The notes under the pieces are model-generated. The model saw nothing but the letters and a program-made list of their open reading frames with translations, ran no database searches and had not been told where the DNA came from. 64,000 nucleotides of DNA from Sphingomonas sp. PAMC 26621 (GTDB lineage: Bacteria > Pseudomonadota > Alphaproteobacteria > Sphingomonadales > Sphingomonadaceae): positions 1 through 64,000 of the forward strand of contig NZ_AIDW01000011.1 in assembly GCF_000251145.1 (NCBI RefSeq), read 5' to 3'. The stretch's first letter is position 1. Each line of letters begins with the position of its first letter. Both the position numbers and the translations under genes were made by a program. Below, piece by piece: positions 55,864 to 64,000 of the stretch.

Positions 55864-56808
55864 ATGACCCTCCATGTCGCCGTCCTGATGGGTGGCCCGT
55901 CCGCCGAACGCGAAGTGTCGCTCAAGTCGGGCACCGGCGTGGCCGACGCGCTCGAATCGCTCGGGCACCGCGTCACGCGGATCGACCTGGGCAAGGACGT
56001 CGCGGCCCGTCTCGCGGAGGCGAACCCCGACGTCGTCTTCAACGCGCTCCACGGTACGCCGGGGGAGGATGGCACCGTCCAGGGCCTGCTCGACCTGATG
56101 GGTTTGACCTATACCCATAGCGGCCTCGCCACTTCGGTCATCGCGATCGACAAGCAGTTGACCAAGCTGCTGCTCGTCCCCGGCGGCATCCCGATGCCCG
56201 GCGGGCGGATCGTTAAGTCGGAATCGCTGTATGATGGCGACCCGCTGCCGCGACCCTATGTCCTAAAGCCGGTCAACGAAGGTTCGTCGGTCGGGGTCGC
56301 GATCGTCACCGACGAGGGCAATTACGGCAACCCAATCGCATGCGGCGTGGCGGGGCCGTGGAACGAATTCGAGGAATTGCTCGCCGAACCCTATATCCGT
56401 GGCCGCGAACTGACCACCGCGGTGCTCGGCGACAGGGCGCTCGGCGTCACCGAGCTCAAGCCCAAGAACGGCTGGTACGATTTCGACGCCAAATACACCG
56501 ATGGGCTGACCGAACACGTCTTCCCCGCCGACATTCCCGACGAGATCGCGCAAGCGTGCAAGCGGATCGCGCTCGACGCGCACCGGTTGCTCGGCTGCAA
56601 GGGTACGTCGCGCTCGGATTTCCGCTGGGACGACCAGTTGGGCGTCGACGGGCTGTTCCTGCTCGAGGTCAATACCCAGCCGGGGATGACCGCGCTCAGC
56701 CTCGTCCCCGAACAGGCCAAGCATTGCGGGATCGACTACCCGCAGCTCGTCCAGATCATCATCGATGAGGCGCTCAAGGACAAAGCGGCGAAGGCGGGTT
56801 CGCCATGA
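55864..56808 (+). CDS. ddl: D-alanine-D-alanine ligase
   Basis: A 314-aa ATP-grasp ligase making D-Ala-D-Ala. Motifs: VAVLMGGPSAEREVSLKSG at ~5-23, NALHGTPGEDGTVQGLLDLMG, YTHSGLATSVIAIDKQLTK, KPVNEGSSVGV and LLEVNTQPGMTALSLVPEQA with the Mg ligands. Start 55864 after GGAGGAG; an in-frame start inside the repeat (55831) is unlikely. Overlaps ftsQ by 4 bases. Confidence 0.96.
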   Translation: MTLHVAVLMGGPSAEREVSLKSGTGVADALESLGHRVTRIDLGKDVAARLAEANPDVVFNALHGTPGEDGTVQGLLDLMGLTYTHSGLATSVIAIDKQLTKLLLVPGGIPMPGGRIVKSESLYDGDPLPRPYVLKPVNEGSSVGVAIVTDEGNYGNPIACGVAGPWNEFEELLAEPYIRGRELTTAVLGDRALGVTELKPKNGWYDFDAKYTDGLTEHVFPADIPDEIAQACKRIALDAHRLLGCKGTSRSDFRWDDQLGVDGLFLLEVNTQPGMTALSLVPEQAKHCGIDYPQLVQIIIDEALKDKAAKAGSP

Positions 56809-57809
56809 GCGGCACGATCAAGCGCGGCACCGTCCGTCGTCCGGTCCAGCCCAAGCGGAAGCAGGCGGCCAAGCCCTCGGTCATCGACCGTGCGATCACC
56901 GCGCTGCCGGTGAGCGAGGCGACGCTGCGCAAGGCCGCGACCTGGACGATCACCGGGGTCGTCGGCACGGGGCTGATCGCGCTCGCGTCGTTCTTCGGGA
57001 TTCCGGCGGCGATCGGGACCGCGATCGGCGAGGGGATCGGCGACGCAGGCTTCCGCGTGACCAACATCCAGATCACCGGGCTCAACCGGATGGACCATAA
57101 TGTCATCTACAAGATCGCGGCGAACCAGCCGTCGATGGCGATGCCGCTCGTCAGCCTCGAGAAGATCCGCACCGATCTGGTCTCGCACAGCGGCTGGATC
57201 GAGGACGTCCACGTTTCGCGGCGGTTGCCCGATACGCTGCTCGTCAGCGTGATCGAGCGCCAGCCGAGCGCGATCTGGCAGAACAAGGGGCAACTCGCGC
57301 TCATCGCGGCGAACGGAACGTGGCTCGAGCCGGTCGACCCCGAGGCGATGCCGGACTTGCCGATGGTGATCGGCCCGCACGCGAACGAACAGGAACCGGC
57401 GTATCGCACGCTGCTCGACGTCGCGCCCGCGCTGAAGGGGCAGGTCAAGGCGGCGACCTGGGTCGGCAACCGCCGTTGGACGCTGACGTTCGAAACTGGC
57501 GAAACGCTCGCGCTGCCCGAGGGGGATACCGAGGCGGCGAAGGCACTGGTCAAGTTCGCGCAGCTCGACGGCGTACGGCCTTTGCTCGGCAAGGGCTGGC
57601 TCGGGTTCGACATGCGCGACCCGACGCGGCTGGTCGCGCGCAAGCCGGGGATCACGACCAACAATGCGATTACCGATCCGGGCCCCGCTCCGGGCAGTTC
57701 GCCCGCGGCAACGCCGTCGGGGGCACCGTCTCCGACGCCGACCGCATCGCAGAGCGTGGCGCCGCGGCTGACGGCGGTAAAAAGAACGAGCACGGATTCA
57801 CAGGCTTGA
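56805..57809 (+). CDS. ftsQ: Cell division protein FtsQ
   Basis: A 334-aa bitopic division protein. Basic cytoplasmic N-terminus (~1-45), a transmembrane helix (~50-72), a POTRA domain (GFRVTNIQITGLNRMDHNVIYK at ~84-105) and the FtsQ beta domain with WIEDVHVSRRLPDTLLVSVIERQPSAIW and LPMVIGPHA. The Pro/Ser/Thr-rich tail (~285-334) is disordered. It links FtsL/FtsB to the divisome. Confidence 0.94.
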   Translation: MSGTIKRGTVRRPVQPKRKQAAKPSVIDRAITALPVSEATLRKAATWTITGVVGTGLIALASFFGIPAAIGTAIGEGIGDAGFRVTNIQITGLNRMDHNVIYKIAANQPSMAMPLVSLEKIRTDLVSHSGWIEDVHVSRRLPDTLLVSVIERQPSAIWQNKGQLALIAANGTWLEPVDPEAMPDLPMVIGPHANEQEPAYRTLLDVAPALKGQVKAATWVGNRRWTLTFETGETLALPEGDTEAAKALVKFAQLDGVRPLLGKGWLGFDMRDPTRLVARKPGITTNNAITDPGPAPGSSPAATPSGAPSPTPTASQSVAPRLTAVKRTSTDSQA

Positions 57810-57848
57810 GCAATTGCAGTAAGCGTTGGCGGGAACAGGGGTAAGGGC

Positions 57849-59111
57849 ATGGCGAAAACCGCACCGGAAGGGTTGATCACCGCACTCGACATCGGATCGT
57901 CGAAGGTGTCCGCGCTGATCGCGCAGAAAGGCGATGGCGGCGAGCTGATCGTGCTCGGCACCGGCCAGCGCGAGAGCAAGGGCGTCAAGCGCGGCTATAT
58001 CGCCGATGCCGCGGCGACCGAAGTGGCGGTGCGCGAGGCGGTCGAGCAGGCGGAGCGGATCGCCGGGCTCAACATCGAGAACGTCTGGGTCAGCTTCTCC
58101 GCAGGCGGGCTCGTCTCCGACGTCGCGTCGATCGAGTTCGAGCTGGGCGGGCACCGGGTCGAGCAGACCGATATCGATGCGCTCCTTCAGGCCGGGCGGG
58201 ACTCGATCGATCCGGCGGGGCGGATGGTGCTCCATGCGCAGCCTGCGCTGTACACGCTCGACGGACTGACCGGGGTCAAGCGCCCGCTCGGGCTGCATGC
58301 TGACCGGCTCGGCGTCCATATCCACGTCGTCGCGGCGGACGGATCGCCGGTGCGCAACCTCGGCCTGTGCGTCGCCAACGCGCATCTCGAGGTGAAATCG
58401 ATCATCGCCTCGCCCGTCGCCACCGGCATGGCGTGCCTCAGCGATGAGGAGCGCGAGCTCGGCGTCGCCTTGGTCGAACTGGGCGCGGGGATCACCAACG
58501 TATCGCTGTTCGCGGGCGGGATGCTCGTCGGGCTGATGTCGATCCCGATCGGCGCGCAGGACATTACCGACGATATCGCCTCGGCGTTCGGCACGCGCCG
58601 CGCGCAGGCGGAGCGGATGAAGTGCGTCCACGGCTCGGCCAACGCATCCCCGCGCGACAATCACGAGATGATCGACGTCGCGCCGATCTCGGCGGAGGAA
58701 GATGCGAGCGACGGCACGCGGATCACCAAGGCGCAGTTGATCGCGGTGATCCGCCAGCGGCTCGATCATCTGATCGGCGAAGTGTCCAAGGCGCTCAAGG
58801 ACCTCAAGTTCGAAGGTCCGGTCGGGCGGCAGGTTGTGCTGACCGGCGGCGGCGCGGAGCTCAAGGGCATCGCGGATTACGCGCAGGCGGCGCTCGGCCG
58901 TTCGGTGCGGATCGGTCGACCGCGTGGGTTGATGGGCTTGCCCGAGGCGCATGCGACCCCGGCGTTCACCACGCTGGCGGGACTCGCCTTTTATGCCGCA
59001 GCCGATCCGATCGACCTGCGCGCGTTGTCGAGCAAGCAGCAGCTTGTGCATCGGCCTAAGGGATTTGCCGCGTTTCGTCGCCTGATGGCGGCAGCCCGTG
59101 CAAATTATTAA
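57849..59111 (+). CDS. ftsA: Cell division protein FtsA
   Basis: A 420-aa actin-like ATPase that anchors FtsZ to the membrane. Phosphate-1 motif ITALDIGSSKVSALIA at ~11-26, the SHS2 insert around AEVAVREAVEQAERIAGL, phosphate-2 VALVELGAGITNVSLFAGG at ~205 and VVLTGGGAELKGI adenosine motif at ~330. The C-terminal amphipathic membrane helix is basic (FAAFRRLMAAARANY). Confidence 0.95.
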   Translation: MAKTAPEGLITALDIGSSKVSALIAQKGDGGELIVLGTGQRESKGVKRGYIADAAATEVAVREAVEQAERIAGLNIENVWVSFSAGGLVSDVASIEFELGGHRVEQTDIDALLQAGRDSIDPAGRMVLHAQPALYTLDGLTGVKRPLGLHADRLGVHIHVVAADGSPVRNLGLCVANAHLEVKSIIASPVATGMACLSDEERELGVALVELGAGITNVSLFAGGMLVGLMSIPIGAQDITDDIASAFGTRRAQAERMKCVHGSANASPRDNHEMIDVAPISAEEDASDGTRITKAQLIAVIRQRLDHLIGEVSKALKDLKFEGPVGRQVVLTGGGAELKGIADYAQAALGRSVRIGRPRGLMGLPEAHATPAFTTLAGLAFYAAADPIDLRALSSKQQLVHRPKGFAAFRRLMAAARANY

Positions 59112-59224
59112 ACAATAACGTTACGAAACGGCGGTTCGCGCTGGAACGACCGGCGGCGATAGTGCAGAACCGCTGTTTACGAAATGAGTGCGTCGGGCCG
59201 TAGCTGCCCGTTGGAGACTGGGAC

Positions 59225-60718
59225 ATGAGCATCGAATTTCTGCCCCCCGAAGTCGACGAACTGACCCCGCGCATCGCGGTGATCGGCGTCGGCGGCGCGG
59301 GCGGCAACGCTATCGCCAACATGATGCGCGCAGATGTGCAGGGCGTTGAGTTCCTCGTCGCCAACACCGACTCGCAGGCGCTCAAGCAGTCGGCGGCTAG
59401 CCACAAGATCCAGCTCGGCGTGAAGATCACGCAGGGGCTCGGCGCGGGTTCGCGTCCCGAGATCGGGCGCGCAGCGGCCGAGGAGACGATCGAGCAGGTC
59501 ACCAAGATGCTCGAAGGCTCGCACATGTGCTTCATCGCGGCGGGCATGGGCGGCGGCACCGGCACCGGTGCGGCTCCCGTCATCGCCAAGGCGGCGCGGG
59601 ACATGGGGATCCTGACGGTCGGCGTCGTGACCAAGCCGTTCGCCTTCGAGGGTACGCGTCGCGCCAAGAGCGCCGAAGCGGGCATCGAGGAACTGCAGAA
59701 GTACGTCGACACGCTGATCGTCATCCCCAACCAGAACCTGTTCCTGGTGGCGAACGCGAACACGACCTTCAAGGAAGCGTTCCAGATGGCGGACGAAGTC
59801 CTTCAGCAGGGCGTCCGCGGGATCACCGACCTGATGGTCATGCCCGGCCTCATCAACCTCGATTTCGCCGACGTCCGTTCGGTGATGCAGGAGATGGGCA
59901 AGGCGATGATGGGAACCGGCGAGGCCGATGGCGACAATCGCGCGATCGAGGCGGCGTCCAAGGCGATCGCCAACCCGCTGCTCGACGGCGTCAGCATGAA
60001 GGGCGCCAAGGGCGTCATCGTGTCGATCACCGGCGGCGACGACATGCGCCTGCTCGAGGTCGACGAAGCCGCGAACCACATTCGCGAGCTGGTCGACGAC
60101 GATGCCAACATCATCTGGGGTTCGGCGTTCAACCCTGACCTCGAGGGCAAGATCCGCGTCTCGGTGGTCGCCACCGGTATAGAGGCTGAGGCGCGCCCGC
60201 CGGAGGCAGCAGCACCCGCATCGCGCGCGTTCAGCTTCTCGAGCAAGAAGGGCGACGAAACCGCCGCCACGCCGACGGCAGCGCCTGCGCCGACCCCGGC
60301 ACCGACGCCCGCCCCCGCACCGATTGCCGCGCCGGCTGCTCCGGCACCCGCGCCGGTTGCTGCTGCCGCACCGCCCGAGACGGACGAACTCGTGCTCGGC
60401 AGCGAAGCCGTGGTGCCACCCGCCAAGCGTGTCTATGGCGACGTCGACGTGCCCGCTCCGGCCGGCGACGATACCCCTGCCGAGGCACCGACGCGTCGGC
60501 GCTGGCTGTCGCCGGGTGCCGCGGTTTCGGAAGAAGCCGCCGCTCCCGCCGCAGCCGAGCCTGCAACCCCGGCGCCCGCACCGCGCGTCAAGCTGGGCGG
60601 CACGCTGTTCGAGCGTATGTCGAGCGTCTCGCGTGGTGCTGCGCGCGACGACGAGCCGTCGCCCGACAAGGATCCGCTGGATATCCCGCGTTTCCTGCAT
60701 CGGCAGAACAACCAGTAA
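59225..60718 (+). CDS. ftsZ: Cell division protein FtsZ
   Basis: A 497-aa tubulin-like GTPase. The nucleotide motifs are [15 protein letters not shown] at ~19, the tubulin signature [12 protein letters not shown] at ~108, and the T7 catalytic loop [13 protein letters not shown] at ~210. The linker (~320-480) is Ala/Pro-rich with [11 protein letters not shown] repeats, and the extreme C-terminus [12 protein letters not shown] is the FtsA-binding peptide. The 113-base gap after ftsA probably carries a separate promoter. Confidence 0.97.
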   Translation: MSIEFLPPEVDELTPRIAVIGVGGAGGNAIANMMRADVQGVEFLVANTDSQALKQSAASHKIQLGVKITQGLGAGSRPEIGRAAAEETIEQVTKMLEGSHMCFIAAGMGGGTGTGAAPVIAKAARDMGILTVGVVTKPFAFEGTRRAKSAEAGIEELQKYVDTLIVIPNQNLFLVANANTTFKEAFQMADEVLQQGVRGITDLMVMPGLINLDFADVRSVMQEMGKAMMGTGEADGDNRAIEAASKAIANPLLDGVSMKGAKGVIVSITGGDDMRLLEVDEAANHIRELVDDDANIIWGSAFNPDLEGKIRVSVVATGIEAEARPPEAAAPASRAFSFSSKKGDETAATPTAAPAPTPAPTPAPAPIAAPAAPAPAPVAAAAPPETDELVLGSEAVVPPAKRVYGDVDVPAPAGDDTPAEAPTRRRWLSPGAAVSEEAAAPAAAEPATPAPAPRVKLGGTLFERMSSVSRGAARDDEPSPDKDPLDIPRFLHRQNNQ

Positions 60719-60729
60719 CCTCACCCGTT

Positions 60730-60757
60730 CGACCGCGCGCCTGATGGCGCGCGGTCG
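60730..60757 (+). terminator. Perfect 12-bp hairpin after ftsZ
   Basis: CGACCGCGCGCC and GGCGCGCGGTCG are perfect 12-base arms around TGAT, 11 bases after the ftsZ stop. No T-run follows, so it may stabilise the message end or work with Rho rather than terminate alone. Confidence 0.6.
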
Positions 60758-60863
60758 ATGGTCGCGGTGCGCTTTGCCGCCCGCCGCCGATCCGTTTCGC
60801 TTCGGCGCAAGCCGATGCCGCCTGTCATTGCCGGTTCAGCGGCGACGGGCTTTAGGGTAATTC

Positions 60864-63244
60864 ATGCGCACCGTTCGCCTCGCTGCTTCGATCCTGGCCC
60901 TGACCGCAAGTGGGGCCGGCGCGGCGCAGACCCGGCCGACCTATCCATCACCGTATCCGCAGGCAGCCCCTTATCCGGCAACGTCCCCCTCTTCGGTCCA
61001 GCCGCAGGGCGATGCCGATGCCCTGGCGAGCGAGATCCGTCTGCTCGCGGCCGATCCCAACAACGTGCAGTCGCTGGTGCGCGCGGGTGAACTCGCGCTC
61101 AAGCTCGACGATGCGACCGCCGCGGCAACCTTCTTTGCCCGGGCCGCGCGGGTCGATCCGCGCAACTGGCGGATCAAGGCGGGCGAGGGGAGCCTCCTGG
61201 TCACCGCCGAACGCCCCGGCGAGGCGCTGCGGCACTTTGCCGAGGCGGAGGCACTTGGCGGCGACGTGCGCAGCTTCGCCGCGGATCGCGCGCTCGCCTA
61301 CGACCTGATCGGTGAGCAGGACCGGGCGCAGCGGGATTACCGACTTGCCCTGCGCGCGGCGGAGAATGACGAAACCAGGCGGCGCTATGCGCTGTCGCTG
61401 GGGATTTCAGGCAAGCGCGAGCTGGCGCTCAAGGAAATCGAGCCGCTGCTCCGCAAGAGCGATCGTGGTGCATGGCGGTCACGTGCGTTCATTCTCGCGA
61501 TGGGGGGGGATCGTCCGGGTGCCGAGCGGATCGCGACGACGATGATGCCGGCGGGGATGGCGCAGGGGCTCCAGCCGTTCTTCGACCTGCTTCCGACGCT
61601 GCGCCCGGCGGATCGCGCGTTCGCGGTGCATTTCGGTGAAGTGCGCGCGTCGCCGACCCGGCTTGCCGACGCGCGGATGGCCCCGCCGCTGCGCGCGCTC
61701 GGCCCCGATCCGACCGCACCGGTCGAGGTCGCGGCGAAGGCAAGCCCGGTCGTGGCGACGGTCGCGGCGACGCCGACCCGCAAGGACCGCCGCTCGCGCA
61801 AGGAGCGCGAGCGCGACACGATCGTCGCGGCGACGACCCCGCCGGTCGTCCCGCTGCCCGCGCCCCCGGCCTATGTCGCGCCGTCCGCGTCGGTGGCGGC
61901 GACGACCCCGTATCGCGGGCAACCGTATCGTGGATCGCGTCCTGCGGTATCGAGCGGGACGCGGGCAGCGAACCTGGCGGCGGCCAATGCGTTGCGGTCG
62001 CCCGCGGCGATCGCTGCGTTTGCGGAAAGCCCGCCGCTGGCGCGGGCATCGTCCGCGCCGACCGTTCCATCTGCGACGTCGGTTGCCGCTGTACCGTCGT
62101 CGGTCGCGCTCGGATCGTCGACGCTGGTCGGTTCGGGCCGTGCCATCACGTCCCCGGCGGCGACCCCCTATGCGGCCGCCTATGTGCCTCCGGTCGCGAC
62201 TCGCTATGTGCCCACTGCCTCGGTCGTTACGGCGGCCCGACCGCTGTCGCCGACTCAGCTTGCCAATGCGGTATCCGCGGCACCGTCGGCGTCGACGCCA
62301 ACCCCCGTCGTCGCGACGCCAGTCGTGCCATCCCCGATCACGCCGACCAGCGTTGCGGTGACGGCGACCGCCAGCCCGCTCGCGGTCGGGTCGCCAGCAT
62401 CCCCAGGCTCGGCGAGTGATCCTGCGCTCGCCACGACTTCGCTCGCGACGAACACGAACACCGCTCCAAGCGTCCCGGTCGCCGCGCCGACCCCGATGCG
62501 TAGCGAGCAATCGATCCTCGCCTCGATCATCGCCGATATCAGCGTTCCCGGGTCCGAACTCGGCGTTGCGCCGGAACGGATGGCAGTGACGACGCCGCCG
62601 CCGATCCAGCGCGCGATCCCCAGCCGACCGCTGGCCGACGAGACCGCAAGCGCGGTGCATCAACCGAACCTGCGGACCGCCCCGAGCCATCAGGGCGGAA
62701 AGTCCGCCACTCCATCCAGGACCATCGATCGCAAGATCCTGGCGGATGCAGCCACGCAGACCGACCCCGCCGAACCCAGGCGAGGCGACACACGCAAGAC
62801 GCTCGCCGAGCGCAAGGCACTGGCGGCGAAGGCCGACGTCGACGAGAAGACCGACAAGGCGGACAAGCTCGGCAAGAGCGACAAGGCCGGCAAGAAAGCT
62901 GCCGATGCGAAGAAGCTGGCGGACGCCAAGAAGGCCGAGGAAAAGCGCAAGAACGACCCCAAGCTGCTCGAGCCGGAGCGCTATTGGGTTCAGCTTGCGA
63001 GTGGCGCGAACGCGGGCGACCTGCCCAAGCAATGGGCCAAGCTCAAGACCAAAAACGCCAAGGCGCTCGGTGCGCGCAGCGGCTATGTAACGCCGCAGCG
63101 GGCAACCAACCGCGTCCTGACCGGACCGTTCAAGACCGACGACGAGGCACAGGCGTTCGCAACAGCCTTGCCAAGCAGGGCGTATCCGGGTTCGTCTTCA
63201 CCAGCGAAGCGGGGCAGAAAGTCACGAAATTGCCTGCCAAATGA
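60864..63244 (+). pseudogene. TPR/SPOR-domain exported protein, frameshifted near the C-terminus
   Basis: Signal peptide ~1-21 (ASILALTASGAGAAQ). TPR-like repeats span ~50-210 (NVQSLVRAGELALKLDDATAAATFFARAARVDP and onward). A long Ala/Thr/Val/Pro-rich region (~290-640) and a Lys/Asp-rich coil (DKADKLGKSDKAGKK) follow. The SPOR domain begins ERYWVQLASGANAGDLPKQW at ~705 and needs the end [19 protein letters not shown], which lies in another frame. Restoring one A near 63161 (GCAACAGCC to GCAAACAGCC) gives a 793-aa protein ending at 63244. It probably binds denuded septal peptidoglycan. Its end overlaps dgt by 4 bases, supporting the corrected frame. Confidence 0.85.
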
Positions 63245-64000
63245 GAACCGTCGCGCGCTGGGCCAGTCGCCCGGAGCACAGCCGCGGTCGCCTTCACGAA
63301 GAACAAAGCGGGCCCGCCAGCACCTCGGTGCGAGGTCCTCGCGATGCTTTCCAACGCGACCGCGACCGGATCGTCCATTCGATCAGCTTCCGCCGCCTGC
63401 GCCACAAGACACAGGTGTTCATGGCGCCCGATGGCGACCATTTCCGCGTCCGGCTGACGCACAGCCTCGAAGTCGCGCAGATTGCGCGGACGATTGCGCG
63501 CGCGCTCGGCCTCAACGAGGATCTGACCGAGGCGCTCGCCCTCGCGCATGACATCGGCCATCCGCCCTTCGGTCATGCCGGGGAGGATGCGCTCGAACGT
63601 GCCCTGGCGGGGCAGGGCGGGTTCGACCACAATGGCAACACGCTGCGCGCGCTGATGCTGATCGACAGCCCGTATCCGCGCTGGAACGGGCTCAACCTGA
63701 CGTGGGAAACGCTCGAGGGTCTCGCCAAGCATAACGGTCCGATCACACGGCCGGGCTGGGCGCTGGCGGAATGCGATGCGACGTTTCCGCTCGAGCTGAC
63801 GCGCTGGTCGAGCCTGGAAGCCCAGGTCGCCGCGATCGCGGACGATATCGCTTATGATAACCACGATATCGACGACGGCCTGCGCGCGGGGTTGCTGACG
63901 CTCGACCAGTTGCTCGCGGTGCCGGTGGTGGCGCGCGAATGGGATGGCGTACGCGCGCGTTTCCCCGATGTCGCACCCGAGCGGCTGGTCGGGGAATTGA
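63241..64000 (+). CDS. dgt: dGTP triphosphohydrolase-like HD protein (partial)
   Basis: The first 253 residues of a dNTP triphosphohydrolase-like protein; it is still open at the window end. The HD site is spread over [12 protein letters not shown] (~50), [19 protein letters not shown] (~74) with metal His, [19 protein letters not shown] (~100) and [17 protein letters not shown] near the end. [20 protein letters not shown] is the usual N-terminal region. It hydrolyses dGTP or other dNTPs to the nucleoside and tripolyphosphate. The ATG overlaps the corrected SPOR stop as ATGA. Confidence 0.93.
   Translation, partial: MRTVARWASRPEHSRGRLHEEQSGPASTSVRGPRDAFQRDRDRIVHSISFRRLRHKTQVFMAPDGDHFRVRLTHSLEVAQIARTIARALGLNEDLTEALALAHDIGHPPFGHAGEDALERALAGQGGFDHNGNTLRALMLIDSPYPRWNGLNLTWETLEGLAKHNGPITRPGWALAECDATFPLELTRWSSLEAQVAAIADDIAYDNHDIDDGLRAGLLTLDQLLAVPVVAREWDGVRARFPDVAPERLVGEL

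Noticed and set aside
59108..59125. TTAA-N7-CGTT at the ftsA-ftsZ junction as a CtrA site for ftsZ
   Set aside because: Only the left half fits the consensus and it overlaps the ftsA stop codon; too weak to call.
59177..60724. 515-codon minus-strand open frame opposite ftsZ
   Set aside because: Shadow of ftsZ; runs of Gly/Arg/Cys reflect the antisense of Ala/Pro codons.

Overview
The window is high-GC chromosomal DNA from an alphaproteobacterium of the order Sphingomonadales, most likely Sphingomonas sensu lato. The evidence is the protein signatures, a PEP-CTERM protein, an NDUFA12 respiratory subunit, a mraZ-to-ftsZ cluster followed by a TPR/SPOR gene and dgt, and the intergenic hairpin repeats. 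It is mostly vegetative chromosome with a few accessory genes; there is no prophage, IS element, CRISPR array or rRNA operon.

Layout. 1-0.9 kb: end of a TolC-type efflux channel and an OmpA-like protein. 1.3-4.0 kb: tight operon of 3-hydroxybutyrate dehydrogenase, patatin-like hydrolase and acetoacetate decarboxylase. 4.5-7.5 kb: alternative oxidase, and a FUSC transporter divergent from a MarR regulator. 8-10.6 kb: tRNA-Glu, a 48-aa membrane protein, and a class II DAHP synthase fused in frame to an upstream HTH domain behind paired palindromes. 11-18.4 kb: 2-hydroxyacid dehydrogenase, TM2 protein, cysS, rpsU, FKBP isomerase, lepA, peroxiredoxin, tRNA-Pro. 18.5-28.3 kb: ferredoxin-NADP reductase, a GH18/deacetylase/glycosyltransferase fusion (frameshifted), a secreted protein with an amber codon in its signal peptide, modABC, and a PEP-CTERM phytase-like esterase. 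28.4-29.4 kb: nusG, secE, tRNA-Trp. 29.4-41.4 kb: GGDEF/EAL protein, fatty acyl-AMP ligase, recX, double cold-shock protein, DUF192, NDUFA12, DUF2155, aat, ParA-like ATPase, small lipoprotein, Y-family polymerase, cysteine synthase.

41.4-64 kb is the division and cell wall (dcw) cluster: mraZ, rsmH, ftsL, ftsI, murE, murF, mraY, murD, ftsW, murG, murC, a 64-aa gene, murB, ddl, ftsQ, ftsA, ftsZ, then a TPR/SPOR protein and the start of dgt. Most genes overlap by 1-4 bases, implying coupled translation. Two oppositely oriented arrays of NGGGA boxes with a strict 10-bp period precede mraZ and are probable MraZ sites.

Sequence integrity deserves attention. murF, the GH18/CE4/GT2 gene and the SPOR gene are each broken by one apparent missing base, and restoring it recovers family sequence. 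The first ~70 codons of murD are occupied by a nested hairpin repeat instead of the Rossmann motif. As murF and murD are normally essential, these are either sequencing or assembly defects or real lesions compensated elsewhere.
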